Below are positions 54,222-64,000 of a DNA stretch of 64,000 bases, in pieces. This DNA comes from Halisarca cf. caerulea (Eukaryota > Porifera > Demospongiae > Chondrillida > Halisarcidae). Where the stretch lies: NCBI GenBank assembly GCA_963170055.1, contig CAUJGJ010000188.1, positions 3,348,571 through 3,412,570 of the forward strand, given 5' to 3'. The translations under genes and the position numbers were made by a program. Position 1 is the stretch's first letter, and the number at the start of each line of letters is the position of its first letter. A model generated the notes under the pieces. It made no database searches. It had not been told where the DNA came from and worked only from the letters and a program-made list of their open reading frames with translations.

Positions 54222-54699
54222 TAGGCTTCCCTGTGGCCTTGTTCAAGATTGAACAGAACATGCATGTGTGAAATAACGTAAGGAATGGCAACAGAGTTCT
54301 CCATGGATATTTTCGGGAGTTCTGTAACACAAATAGCAATCATTTTGCAAAAAAGAAGGCAATTTGCACAACCTGCATACTATTGCTATTGTCGTCATTG
54401 ATGTTAAACACAGCGTATTGAGGCATGTTTCCCTACCAGATGTCAGCAGGTTGCTCCTTGTTTCTTTAGCAGAATATCAATTTGAAAATATTTGACAGAT
54501 TATAATTTGGTGGTAGATGTGACCACCAATCCACCAAAGTAAATTCCCACCAACCTTTCTGGCTATATATATATGGTAGTCTACGTCATAAAGAAATGGA
54601 GGAAAGGGCTGGTAAATCAAAAAATGGCATCTGAAGGGAAAATGTGTATAAAAACTGTTGAAATGTGGGATTAAAAAAACATATCAACAGCAATTTGTA
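54222..54699. other. Spacer within the segmental duplication
   Basis: Matches 34.08-34.5 kb with indels. No gene seen. Confidence 0.5.
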
Positions 54700-55130
54700 C
54701 ACAGTATCAGAGATGGATGAGAACTACTGTAACATTTCTATGCAGCTGATGAGATGAGGTAAATACGAAAACTGCATGCATAGACAATGTCATGCATGCT
54801 GTACAAAACGTTGACTAGTATAACAGCAATCATAGTCATATTACAAAGGTGTGTTCTAGGTCCATTCAGTTCCATAGTTTACAGTTTATATAAGCGAACA
54901 ATGAGACTCTTTGGTGACATCTTCCTTACAGCAGTGCACTGCATCTAGAACACCTTTCCTGACTAGGAAATGGGCAATTGTATCACAACACAGCTGCAAA
55001 CAACAATTTGCATTCATTGTCCCCACCCCTATTACATAGTTATCTTCTTTATGGTAATTATATTCATTGTGGGAACAGTTGGGCTACATCCCTTGTCACC
55101 TTTATACCCTCTGGTCATGCCAGTCACCTT
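54700..55130 (-). pseudogene. Class C relic: 3' and 5' flanks joined, body missing
   Basis: Same join as at 34.7 kb: on the minus strand the class C upstream module leads to ATGTCACCAAAGAGTCTCAT (MSPKSL), then about 35 bp later GGAACTGAATGGACCTAG (GTEWT stop) and the class C 3' flank. It is part of the segmental duplication, so the deletion is older than that duplication. Confidence 0.65.
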
Positions 55131-56772
55131 TTAGTTGGGACAGACCCCCTTCCCGAAGTTAAGTACAGTAGAACCCACGTAACACAAAACTTAAGGGACT
55201 GATGAAAAGTGTTCATGTTATCAGAATTTCTTGTTATCAGAACAATTAGGAATACTAAATGCATTGCAGGGGTCATTTTCTACTTTCATGTTAACCAAAA
55301 TTTCGTGTACCTAATCAGGGTCATGAACATACATAGAACGGGAATTGAAAGTACCCAAAATTGAATATACGTATAATATGTACTTAATTTCTTTATTTTA
55401 ATATAAAATTATTATTAGTATGCACATAGGTACATATGTATATGTAATTTGGCGAGGGGTATATCTATCTACAAACTTTCAATGACCGGGACACTTTTCT
55501 GAAGCTTTAACAACACACAACTGAAAAGGGAGTACTGTATATGTGTTCATATACACCTGTGACCCTGTGACCTAGTGTTTTTTATCCCCAATTATGATCT
55601 GTGCCAAGTATAGGATTCCATAATCGTCAGTATTATATACATGTATATGAACAATAGATCTACTGTACTGCATCCTATAAACAATATTATACAGTGCATA
55701 TGTACTACAATGTTAATGTCCATTGACTATGCCGAGTAAACATGCATCTGTATACACAATGGTACCACTTAGGTCTGGTGTGCTATTGGGTAAGTTTATA
55801 CAATATACTAAGACCACACCAATTTACTATAGTTCTTCACACGAGATAAACTTCAACAATGCTATACATGTACATTTGTATAAGACAATCACAACACTTG
55901 CACCACAACAAGAATAAACTATTGAGCGCACTTGTCAACAATAATCACTGACGCATAAAACCCACCCAAGACATTCAAACCCTGCAATTCATGGAAACAC
56001 ATACACACAGCATGTTTGTACATTGTTCTATGACACATCTCCAAATGCGACACACTTGAAATTTACAGTATGATTGATTATGACTACGATTAGAAGACTA
56101 CTCTTGCAGCAACATCTTTCCTAGTATACAGTAGTGCACTCAGCTCAGTACAACACCTTTTCTGCCAAGGAAATGAGACACAGCTGCAACAAACAGTACC
56201 TGTTTGTATTCAATTCCCCCACCCTTATTACGTTTCTCTATGGTAATTACATTCATTTTGTGGGAACAGATGGGTTACACTCCTTGCCACGCCTCACACC
56301 CTCTGGTCATGCCCTCCACCTCCTGGTAGGGACAGATCCACATTCTATGAGTTTTATATTGCCACATTACTCAGTACATCAACTGTTTATACCATGAAAG
56401 GTGTTCAGCGAAAATACAGTTGGTCCTAATGTACAGCATGGGTAGCCATGTTTTATCCACTTCATCCCTAAATGTGGACTACTATTGTGATTCATTATAC
56501 TATTATGTATGCCAATACACACAATATATACGTACACAATGACACTCAAACCACACCCACATACAGGGAGGAGTGCATGAAATGAGACTAAGATTCGAAA
56601 TTGATCAGTTGAGCTGTTATTAAATTAGCACTTCAGAACTATCACAACATAACACTCAGTGAACTCACAGAAATAACGGACAGAAGTCTTGTCTCTACTT
56701 ACACACTACAGCTAACTCAAGTATCTCAATACATGCACTAACTACACACAACACACAATACATCTTAGGGTA
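55131..56772. repeat. Spacer of the segmental duplication; 3' flank of copy 14
   Basis: ACAGTAGAACCCACGTAACA at about 55167 starts a MITE-like insert (to about 55310) that is missing from the duplicate at 34.97 kb. 55.3-56.1 kb matches 35.0-35.95 kb. About 56100-56320 is a lone class C upstream module. 56400-56772 is a class B 3' flank. No gene seen. Confidence 0.6.
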
Positions 56773-58376
56773 CTACAACCATTCTGCTTCATAATAATGA
56801 GGTTCCACCTTCTGTTGTTCTTCCTCCAGTTCCACCTGCTCAACTTTGTGGCAGCTTTTGATTGTGGCAACAAATCTTTGACAGCAAACACGTTTGGAAA
56901 GGAAGTTGTAACAGAATCGTACAATGACAATAAAAGCAGGTAAAAGCAGGAACATGTAAGAAAACACACTTATGATGAAGTAATCACACAAAAAAAGCAC
57001 TCCTGTAAGAGCAGTGGACACACTCTGCAGGTAGCTTTTGCCAACATACATGAGGACTAGATAGACAAGATATAAAGTCTCAAGATAATTGTGTTTCGGA
57101 TTCTTGAAAGGCTGAAAAAGGCTGTGAACAGCAAGGATTAGCACAAAGATAAATGGAATGACATCTGCTTTGCAAACATACACTACCCACAGGATCACGA
57201 GGTAGAGGAGGTGTACTCCAGCAAACCACCTCATCTTGTCCTTGTACACTCCTTGAAACACATCAAACACTGGATCTAGTTTGGGAAAGCGAGGGAGAGA
57301 TCTCCCTGTCAACTTGTGGAAGAGAGCAGGGATGGACGGATAATAGATGAGGGAGAGGGGGCGGAGCAGGAGGAGGACTGCAAAAACTCCTGAGATAATT
57401 GCTGAAGGGATACCACCAGAGGAAGTCCAATCAAAATACACCATATATGACTCATCACAAGGAACAGGAGTAGCATAAAAGTAAAAGGAGACAAACTGAG
57501 TGTAATTACCGGAGACAACACTGTAGCAGCAGTTATCTTTGATATGAACTGATCCAAGGGCAACTCTCACAGAAATAGCCACCAAATCACCATAGCAGAG
57601 GACAACAATGGAACAGATGGCGTGAATGAATGTACTACCAATGCGTTTCTCTCTGAAGTTCCTCACTGCTCTCCTCACCTTAGCCCAGGGAAGACGACAC
57701 CTCTGAAGAGGGCATGAAGTGCATTTGACCAGGAAAACATAAAAAAGATGACAAATAGTACAACACCATGCTTACAATATTCAAGCACAATAAACCTGGG
57801 TTGGGCTGGTAAGAAGAAATTCTGCATCACCAAGAAAGAGACGTAAATTCCTGGCAAAAAGACCAAAGGAGCACACTGGTAGAAGAAGACAAAGGAGTGA
57901 TTAGGTCCAGATGCCAGGTTGATGTTGGAGAAGACAATGATGGGAAGAAAAATGATTACTAAGCCAAAACCAATCAACAACCATGCAAGAAGAGCACCGT
58001 CCTTGTAGTCAGGACTACGACATAAACAGGTATCACCTTTCACTGCACAGATAAAAGGTTCAGAGGGAACAAATGAGAGAGTGAACCTATATCCAAGTTC
58101 AGTGGTGATATTGGAAAGGGAACGTTCACTTTCTTCACTTCTCTGACTACATGTGAATTCACTGTCAGAGCTGAAGCAGTTACCACTTCCATTGAAAGCT
58201 TCAAAACAAGTGTTGACATCACAGGATACTCTAGCTCCCCCAGAATCCCTGTGGTAACTACAGGAAGTGATATTACAGGTTCCACTGCTTGAAGAACTCT
58301 CAGACAAAGTAACATCTTGTCCACTGGAAAGGCTGACTGCCAGTGACAAGAACAGTAACACACCCAACTGAAACAT
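56773..58376 (-). pseudogene. Class B nine-TM receptor-like gene with one-base frameshift (copy 14)
   Basis: Start MFQLGVLLFLSLAVSLSSGQ at 58376 with the standard class B ectodomain block. The frame is lost after TM3 (FVIFFMFSWSNALH): at about 57731-57737 the run AGGAAAACAT has one A fewer than AGGAAAAACAT in copy 10. Beyond it, 56773-57678 carries the basic loop (here NFREKRIGST), TM4, an outside loop with CCYSVVSGNYTQFVSFYFYA, the core at about 57208-57365 (VLLLLRPLSLIYYP, with Arg in place of Pro), TM6-TM9, the type II tail and the end YYEAEWL. If the A-run is an assembly error the gene is whole; otherwise it is a recent pseudogene. Confidence 0.8.
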
Positions 58377-58425
58377 TGCTACATGCAGAACCTACAGTAA
58401 CCGTTCTGTAAAATGGGGTGTACCG

Positions 58426-58448
58426 TATTGTATTTATTCTATTTCAAG
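58426..58448 (-). promoter_or_regulatory. Putative core promoter of copy 14
   Basis: CTTGAAATAGAATAAATACA on the coding strand, 50-72 bp upstream of the ATG; almost identical to the region before copy 10. Confidence 0.45.
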
Positions 58449-58579
58449 AAAAACACAATTATGAGGAGAAGTCATGTAATGGATTTGTACTTACATAAAC
58501 ATATTAGATAACTGTTTTGGTCCAAAGGGCGTTTTGTGGTAAGCACAGGAATAACACACGAGGTGGCACACTGGTGACA
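58449..58579. other. 5' flank of copy 14
   Basis: Closely matches 45638-45768 upstream of copy 10 (AGGGCGTTTTGTGGTAAGCA). No gene. Confidence 0.45.
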
Positions 58580-59262
58580 CAGTCATGACTCTTTAATGCA
58601 GCCTTTGATAAACCAGCACACTTGACTTCCAGTCAAGATTTGTGCAAAACACGTGCACAGTACATTTTGTATGTGATAAACCAGCCTTCCATTTCCAGTT
58701 CCAGTACGCATCACCATTTTATGCACATTCATATGCGGGAGTATACATCTTTGTCTTGCTAATCCGTCACCTCTAGAATCAAGACATTACAACTGTATGT
58801 AGTTCGAGTGAGGACAGTTGAAGTTTCATTTTATTTGACACTTTAGAATGCATGTACGGTAATTCACACCACACTGTGAGCATCATGTAGTGTATGATAT
58901 TATTTATACGTGCTCCAATTACAGTGAAACTTGTTTTAAAGACCACTTGTATAGAAGGTCCACCCGTCTATAAAGACCACTCTGGACAGGTCCATGAGCC
59001 ACTAAATCAGTACTTATGCACCTCTACATAAGGACCACCTGTCTATAAAGACACTGTGATTTGTTGGTCCCTACAGTAGTCTAATACATACTCAGGTTTC
59101 AGTGTATGGTAATATGTACTCTTATATTGCACTGTATTTATAATATGACTAGTATGTTATCTTCAAATTTAAATGAAGACTTATTTAATAATATCCAGCA
59201 CCCTTTCTAATCCAGCATATTTTAATGGAATCAATGTGGGCAGATCAAAGAGTCATGACTGT
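58580..59262. mobile_element. GTCATGACTCTTT-ended MITE with nested insertion
   Basis: CAGTCATGACTCTTTAATGC at the left and GATCAAAGAGTCATGACTGT at the right. Compared with the copy at 41671-42145, an extra segment of about 190 bp (58919-59107) is inserted after GTGCTCCAA. Confidence 0.8.
58919..59107. mobile_element. Nested MITE with ACAGTGAAACTTG end
   Basis: TTACAGTGAAACTTGTTTTA at the left, GGTTTCAGTGTA at the right, with internal AAAGACCACTTGT repeats. It is absent from the paralogous site near 42.0 kb, which gives an empty-site control. Confidence 0.7.
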
Positions 59263-60649
59263 ATTGTACTAATTTCATTTTATAGCATAACACAGTATCT
59301 TCAGAAAGTGACGACTATTTCAACTTCGCTGAAATTCAATGTTCTAACAACTAACTCTGCCCCCATATATGCCAATGTATGAGTATGTTAACCTACCTCT
59401 AGATACAAGAAGCCATCTTGTTTCTGCAGCACAGACATTTCACCAGATGATATAGTACAGTGTAGATTATAGCAGTCGGTCACCGGACATTTACCGGTAG
59501 TCTTGGTCACATGACGGGTTGTGAACCTGTCTAACGGACAAAATGTCCGGCGCACGAGAGTTACTAGTCTACAAGTGAACCTAGATAAAAGAAGACTAAG
59601 GGACAACTTTCAACGGCCACTGTTCAGAAGTGGTAAATTAATTTTGGCAAAGACCAACAAACACTGGCATGGTTGTGATTCGCGAGTGAGAAAACGATAC
59701 ATCGCAAGTTTCGTCGGAGCCGCTGCGACTGGTACGCCCATATCCGTATCAATTTTTGGTCAAAACTAAGTTAATTTGCTAGCTAAACTATATTGATGAA
59801 GAAAATACCTTGTTCGATTTTCTAAAATCCAGCTTCTAACCTCTGAATTTGCCAAACAATCGCCGTGCCGTTTTCCGCCATTTTGTTGTGACGTCAATGA
59901 GCATCATATTATAACTACATAAGTCCTTTGTCTAGCGAAATACTCCAGATAATACCACTATATTTAGCTGTAAAAAGCAGTTTTCTATTGCATATAGCAT
60001 CTTTTCCCCCTTTCCAGGGCAAATGGCAATAATTTTTGCTTAGAGTCATAAACTAACTTTATCTGTACCTGTACAAATACTAATTAACATTGCTTATAGG
60101 AATGGCCTTACCACTTATAAACTATGAGTAGCAAATAAGTTACAGTAATACTACATCTAAATGTTTAAATGACTGGTCCGGCTATGACAGGTGAAAACTA
60201 CATCTGTCTGACATATTGTCAGGATTACCTCCTGAGGTTATAATCTGCACTGTAGTATGTGTTTATAAGGCTATATATAGCATTATATTACTATATTATA
60301 TTGTAGTATTGGTAGTAGCATTCTGGGTGCCTTAATAGTAGCCCCGGGCTCTTGTCCCCCAGATAAAGGTGACCCTGGGCTGTGGAAATTAAAGCACACA
60401 GCGCACGTACTATAGAAGTAACAGGGAAAAAGTTGATTGACATTTATGTAAGTGCTCAGGGCACATACGACACATGGTGCAAGATGTGTTAAATTACCAT
60501 TTCAGGAACTATCACAGCACAATACTCAGTGAACTTACAGAAATACGTAATAGACAAAAGTCTCGTCTCGACTTAAATATACACACATTAGTTAAGAACC
60601 TCAATACACTATAACTATGCACAGTACATAACACACGGTTCTTACGTTA
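59263..60649. other. Spacer; 3' flank of copy 15
   Basis: About 59455-59545 has ACCGGACATTTACCGG and an inverted TAACGGACAAAATGTCCGG (weak foldback). About 60240-60362 ends with TAGTAGCCCCGGGCTCTTG, as at 16.4 and 42.4 kb. An open frame at 59521-59769 (CNGQNVRRTRVTSLQ-like) is not supported by anything else. From about 60480 the class B 3' flank begins. Confidence 0.5.
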
Positions 60650-62262
60650 CTACGACCATTCTGCTACATAGTAAAGATGATCCTCCTCTTTTGCTGCTTC
60701 CTCTGTTTGCAACTCCTCACCCTCATTCTTTGCATGACAGTTTTTGATTGTGGCAACACATCCTTGACAGCAACGACACTTGGAAAGAAGTTTGTATGAG
60801 TAAAATACAATAACAAGGAGAGTTGGGAGTGAAATAAGGCAAGAAATAAGTATTATACCACCAGTAAATAAACCATTTTCTCAGTAAATACATTCAGAAA
60901 CTGTAAAGGTTCTGGATAGGTCCAGAATCTTCAGAAAGCTACTGGTCAAGGACTGAAGAACTAGACAGACTAGGTAAAGAGTCTCAAGATAATTATGTTT
61001 TTGACTCTTGAAAGGCTGAAACAGACTGTGAATTGCAAGAATTACCACAAAGAAGAAAGGAAGAATATCCGGTAGACAAAGAAACACCACCCACAGGATC
61101 ATGCGGTAGAGGAGGTGCACTCCAGCGAACCACCTCATCTTGTCCTTGTACACTCCTTGAAACACATCAAACACCGGATCTAGTTTGGGAAAGCGAGGGA
61201 GAGATCTCCCTGTCAACTTGTGGAAGAGAGCAGGGATGGACGGATAGTAGATGAGGGAAAGGGGGAGGGGCAGAAGGAGGGTTGCAATTATAGCCGAGAT
61301 AATTGCTGACAGATCTCTGACATGGAAAATCCTATTAAAATATACAATAAACGAGTCACAAGGAACTTGAGTAACATGAGCATAGGAGACATTGTAGCAG
61401 CAATCATGTTTGATGTGAACTGTTCCAAGGGCAACTCTCATAGAAATGGCTACCAAATCACCATATAGCTGAGGACAATGATGGAACAGATGGCGTGAAT
61501 GAATGTACTACCAATGTGTTTCTCTCGGAAGTTCCTCACTGCTCTTCTCACCTTAGCCCAGGGAAGACGACACCTCTGAAGGGGACAACAGGTACACTTG
61601 ACCGGGAAAAATATAAGGAAGATGACAAAAAGTACAACAATGTACTTAAAATATCCGAGGAAAATGAATCCAGGTTGGTCTGGTAAGATAAAATTCTGCA
61701 TCACCAAGACAGCTGTAAAGGATCCATACAAAGAGGCCAAAGGTACACACTGGTAGAAGAAGATAAAGGAGTGATTAGGTCCAGAAGCAAGATTGCAATT
61801 GAAGAAGATTATGATGGGAAGGAAAAGGAGTACAAACCCAAAACCAATCGACAACAGTGAAAGAAGAGATTCGTCATGGTATTCAGGACTACGACATAAA
61901 CATGCATAATCCTGCACTAAGCAGACATCATGATGCAGTTGGCAGGCATAAGGTTCAGAACGAACGAGTACAAGTAAGGGCCCAAAGGCACGTCCAAGTC
62001 CAGTGGTGGTATTTGAAAGGTAACTTCTCTGACCACATGTGAATTCACTGTCAGAACTGAAGCAGTTACCACTTCCATTGAAAGCTTCAAAACAAGTGTT
62101 GACATCACAGGATACTCTAGCTCCCCCAGAATCCCTGTGGTAACTACAGGAAGTGATATTACAGGTTCCACTGCTTGAAGAACTCTCAGACAAAGTAACA
62201 TCTTGTCCACTGGAAAGGCTGACTGCCAGTGACAAGAACAGTACTACACCCAACTGAAACAT
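60650..62262 (-). pseudogene. Class B nine-TM receptor-like pseudogene (copy 15)
   Basis: Start MFQLGVVLFLSLAVSLSSGQ at 62262 with the class B ectodomain block and copy-specific LGRAFGPLLVLVRSEPYACQ. Two lesions. At about 61461-61466 CACCATATAGCTG has a duplicated TA compared with CACCATAGCTG, a two-base frameshift in TM4. A TGA follows SECIY (about 60881). Beyond the TGA the same frame continues (ENGLFTGGIILISCLISLPT, then SKCRCCQGCVATIKNCHAKN) to YYVAEWS and TAG at 60650, so the type I tail is still readable. The core at about 61113-61270 is unchanged. Neither lesion lies in a homopolymer, so this is a true pseudogene more probably than copies 9 or 14. Confidence 0.83.
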
Positions 62263-63494
62263 TGCTACAGATCTACTGCTCAGTAGAATATAGGGTGCAG
62301 TGTGTGGAAGTACGTAACTCGATTTAGCTAAACCCAAGTAAAGTCACACCACATGAGTCATCTTGTATAAACACACTAGATAACACTTTGGTCCCAAGGG
62401 TGCTTTGCGGGAAGCACAGGAACAACAAAAAAGGTCACACATTGGAAAGTAGCGGTTACCTACTGCTCAATGGAAAGGAAAAAATGGAAATGATCCAAAC
62501 CATCAAAAGAGCTTTCTTCTGAACCACAGATAACTTGATTGCAGAAATTCTTCGACATGCTAGGTCAATTTGGATGTGTTTTATCATCAGACAGTTAACA
62601 CATGTCACAATTTCTGCGTTAAACAATAATTCAACTGTATAATGTTTCACCCACTTAGGCTTCTTCAGATATACACAACTAAACTTTCTTCTGTTAGAAT
62701 GGCCACCATGATTAATTGGAGCTACGTTTGGGACATAAACATTCAGATATTATTCCCAAGACCTTCACTAGACTAGTAAAGGTCTTGAGAATTCCATTTG
62801 CCTTGTATGAAACCCACTTCTTAGCAAACATCTTTTCAGTACAAATTCATGTGATGCGAGGACGGACACAGAATACACAGTACAGGACTTACATTATTAA
62901 CTGGCCAACCAGACACACTGAATAAATTAACATATTATGATATTATCAATAGCATCTAGTAAACAGCATCGGAGATGGGTGAAAACCACATTCCTATGCA
63001 GTTGAGCTAGCAGATGAGATGAATACGAAAACTACATGCAAAGACAATGTCACACACACATGCACTTATAAAAACTTGATTAGTATGTAGATGTGTTCTG
63101 TGTAGGTCCATTCAGTTTCATGGTATTGAATATTTAGCTATAGCATCCATAACCATGGTAATGGCATGATTATACAGCGTTTTTATACTGTATAAAAACA
63201 TGGGCGTTTAACTTTCTGTGAGTTTATACTTTGAATCTGTGATTTCATCCAAATACCTCTGCAATGTTCCTTGGATAGCTTTTCAAAGAAATACTCACTA
63301 AGTCCAAACTTAAAAAAGCCAATTTTTGCCACTGCAAGAAGTGAACTTAGCCACGTAGCAGAGAAAGACTTCTTTAACGATCATACTGCTGATTCCCTTC
63401 TTCAACTCAATTTTAGCATTCAAATTGCTTCGTCGAATTTCTGAAAGTCAAGGACACCTGTCCATGGCCAAAGTCCACGAATGGATACTATGAT
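62263..63494. other. 5' flank of copy 15 and class C-type 3' flank
   Basis: 62270-62520 resembles the upstream region of copy 7 (GGTCCCAAGGGTGCTTTGCG, CCATCAAAAGAG). About 62690-62900 matches 46.15-46.3 kb. About 62960-63125 is a class C 3' flank (TTGATTAGTATGTAG, TAGGTCCATTCAGTTTCATG) without a gene body. No gene seen. Confidence 0.5.
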
Positions 63495-63614
63495 GGTTAA
63501 GACATGGGCACTCGGGCTGTATGGCATATAAAATGCACTCGCCCTCGGGCGCTATACACCCTTGGGATTCGGCATTTTATATGCCATACAGCCCTCGCAC
63601 CTTTGTCTTAACCA
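63495..63614. repeat. Foldback with arms of about 43 bp
   Basis: TGGTTAAGACATGGGCACTC(GGGCTGTATGGCATATAAAA) is mirrored by TTTTATATGCCATACAGCCC followed by TCGCACCTTTGTCTTAACCA. The loop contains CGCCCTCGGGCG. Related to the 16.17 kb foldback. Confidence 0.88.
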
Positions 63615-63900
63615 CTAAATAACCCACCAATGGCAATTAAGAACAACATGAGACTCTATGAGGACTTCTTTCCTACTATAATGCACCTAGTCCATAACAC
63701 ATTTGCTAACTATAGGAAATAGGCAGTTGTAAGCAGCAACAATTTGTATTCATTGCCCCCACCCTTGTTTGTTTCTTTATGGTAATTACATTCATTGTGG
63801 AAACAGTTAGGTTACACCCCTTGCCATGCCTCACATATGCTCTGGTCATGCCAGTCACCTTTTAGCAGGGACAGACCAAATCAGGGTAATGTACAAACTG
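63615..63900 (-). repeat. Class C start relic and upstream module at window end
   Basis: The plus strand shows ACATGAGACTCTATGAGGAC, which aligns with the class C start region (CATGAGACTCTTTGGGGACA) but lacks the CAT start. It is followed by CATTGCCCCCACCCTTGTTT, TATGGTAATTACATTCATTG and CTCTGGTCATGCC. Immediately before it lies AATGGCAATTAAGAAC, a trace of the signal-peptide codons (compare AATGGCAAGAAAAAC in copy 12). Confidence 0.55.
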
Positions 63901-64000
63901 TACATAGAACGGGAATTTGGAAGTACACCCAGAATTGAAATATATGTATATATAATATGCCTATTCAATTTTTTGGATTTTAATATAAAATTACACTGAA
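63901..64000. other. AT-rich window end
   Basis: Matches the GGAATTGAAAGTACCCAAAA region at 35.0 and 55.3 kb. No gene. Confidence 0.4.

Noticed and set aside
59521..59769. 82-residue basic plus-strand frame (MNLSNGQNVRRTRVTSLQVN)
   Set aside because: No homology recognised, single copy and short; possible chance ORF.

Overview
The window looks like an animal (metazoan) nuclear genome, most likely a marine invertebrate and plausibly a sponge. The evidence is AT-rich spacers full of CA/GT, TAC and TA microsatellites, several minisatellites, many small inverted-repeat (MITE-like) elements, a 5'-truncated non-LTR retrotransposon and a decayed Tc1/mariner-type transposon, with no bacterial operons, ribosome-binding sites or CRISPR. 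The species cannot be fixed from sequence alone.

The main content is one tandem family. Fifteen full-length or near full-length copies of a single-exon multi-pass membrane protein (about 460-570 aa) lie at 2.4, 5.0, 7.3, 10.0, 13.4, 18.1, 26.3, 31.5, 39.6, 43.9, 46.6, 49.2, 51.7, 56.8 and 60.7 kb. All are on the minus strand. Each has a signal peptide, a short Cys/Asn-rich ectodomain, about nine predicted membrane segments, two cytosolic loops that hardly change between copies, a variable outside loop between TM4 and TM5, and an acidic or Cys-rich tail that normally ends near an aromatic-x-x-Glu-Trp motif. I recognise no named family with certainty. The cytosolic DxFQGxYK...RxFAG region recalls the C-terminal membrane module of large multidomain receptor-like proteins annotated in sponges and cnidarians (from memory, unsearched).

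Four N-terminal classes can be told apart. Class A (2.4, 5.0, 7.3 and 18.1 kb) starts MSP/MPP or MKPL and has a GEGxS signal end. Class B (10.0, 13.4, 26.3, 39.6, 43.9, 56.8 and 60.7 kb) starts MFQLG..GQDVTLSESSSSSG. Class B2 (31.5 and 51.7 kb) starts MFQL..GQNISGKF. Class C (46.6 and 49.2 kb) starts MSPKSL. C-terminal types are shuffled against N-terminal classes, and the 49.2 kb copy is a clear C/B chimera joined inside the invariant core. Several copies carry small frameshifts or stops (7.3, 39.6, 46.6, 49.2, 56.8 and 60.7 kb). Some of the frameshifts fall in A-runs and could be assembly errors. Further relics are an isolated class B 5' end at 41.3 kb and at least three places where class C 3' and 5' flanks are joined with the gene body missing.

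Layout: 0-9 kb holds class A genes and microsatellites; 10-15 kb two class B genes; 15-18 kb a spacer with a 35-bp minisatellite; 18-22.4 kb a class A gene, a 24-bp minisatellite and a LINE fragment; 22.4-25.7 kb a transposon island; 26-41.5 kb class B/B2 genes in repeat-rich spacers; 42-43.9 kb repeats; 44-62 kb a dense run of B, C and B2 genes. The 31-36.5 kb and 51-56.7 kb stretches are a segmental duplication. The pattern of variable outside parts, homogenised inside parts, tandem array and chimeras fits a fast-diversifying surface receptor or channel family. That function is inference.
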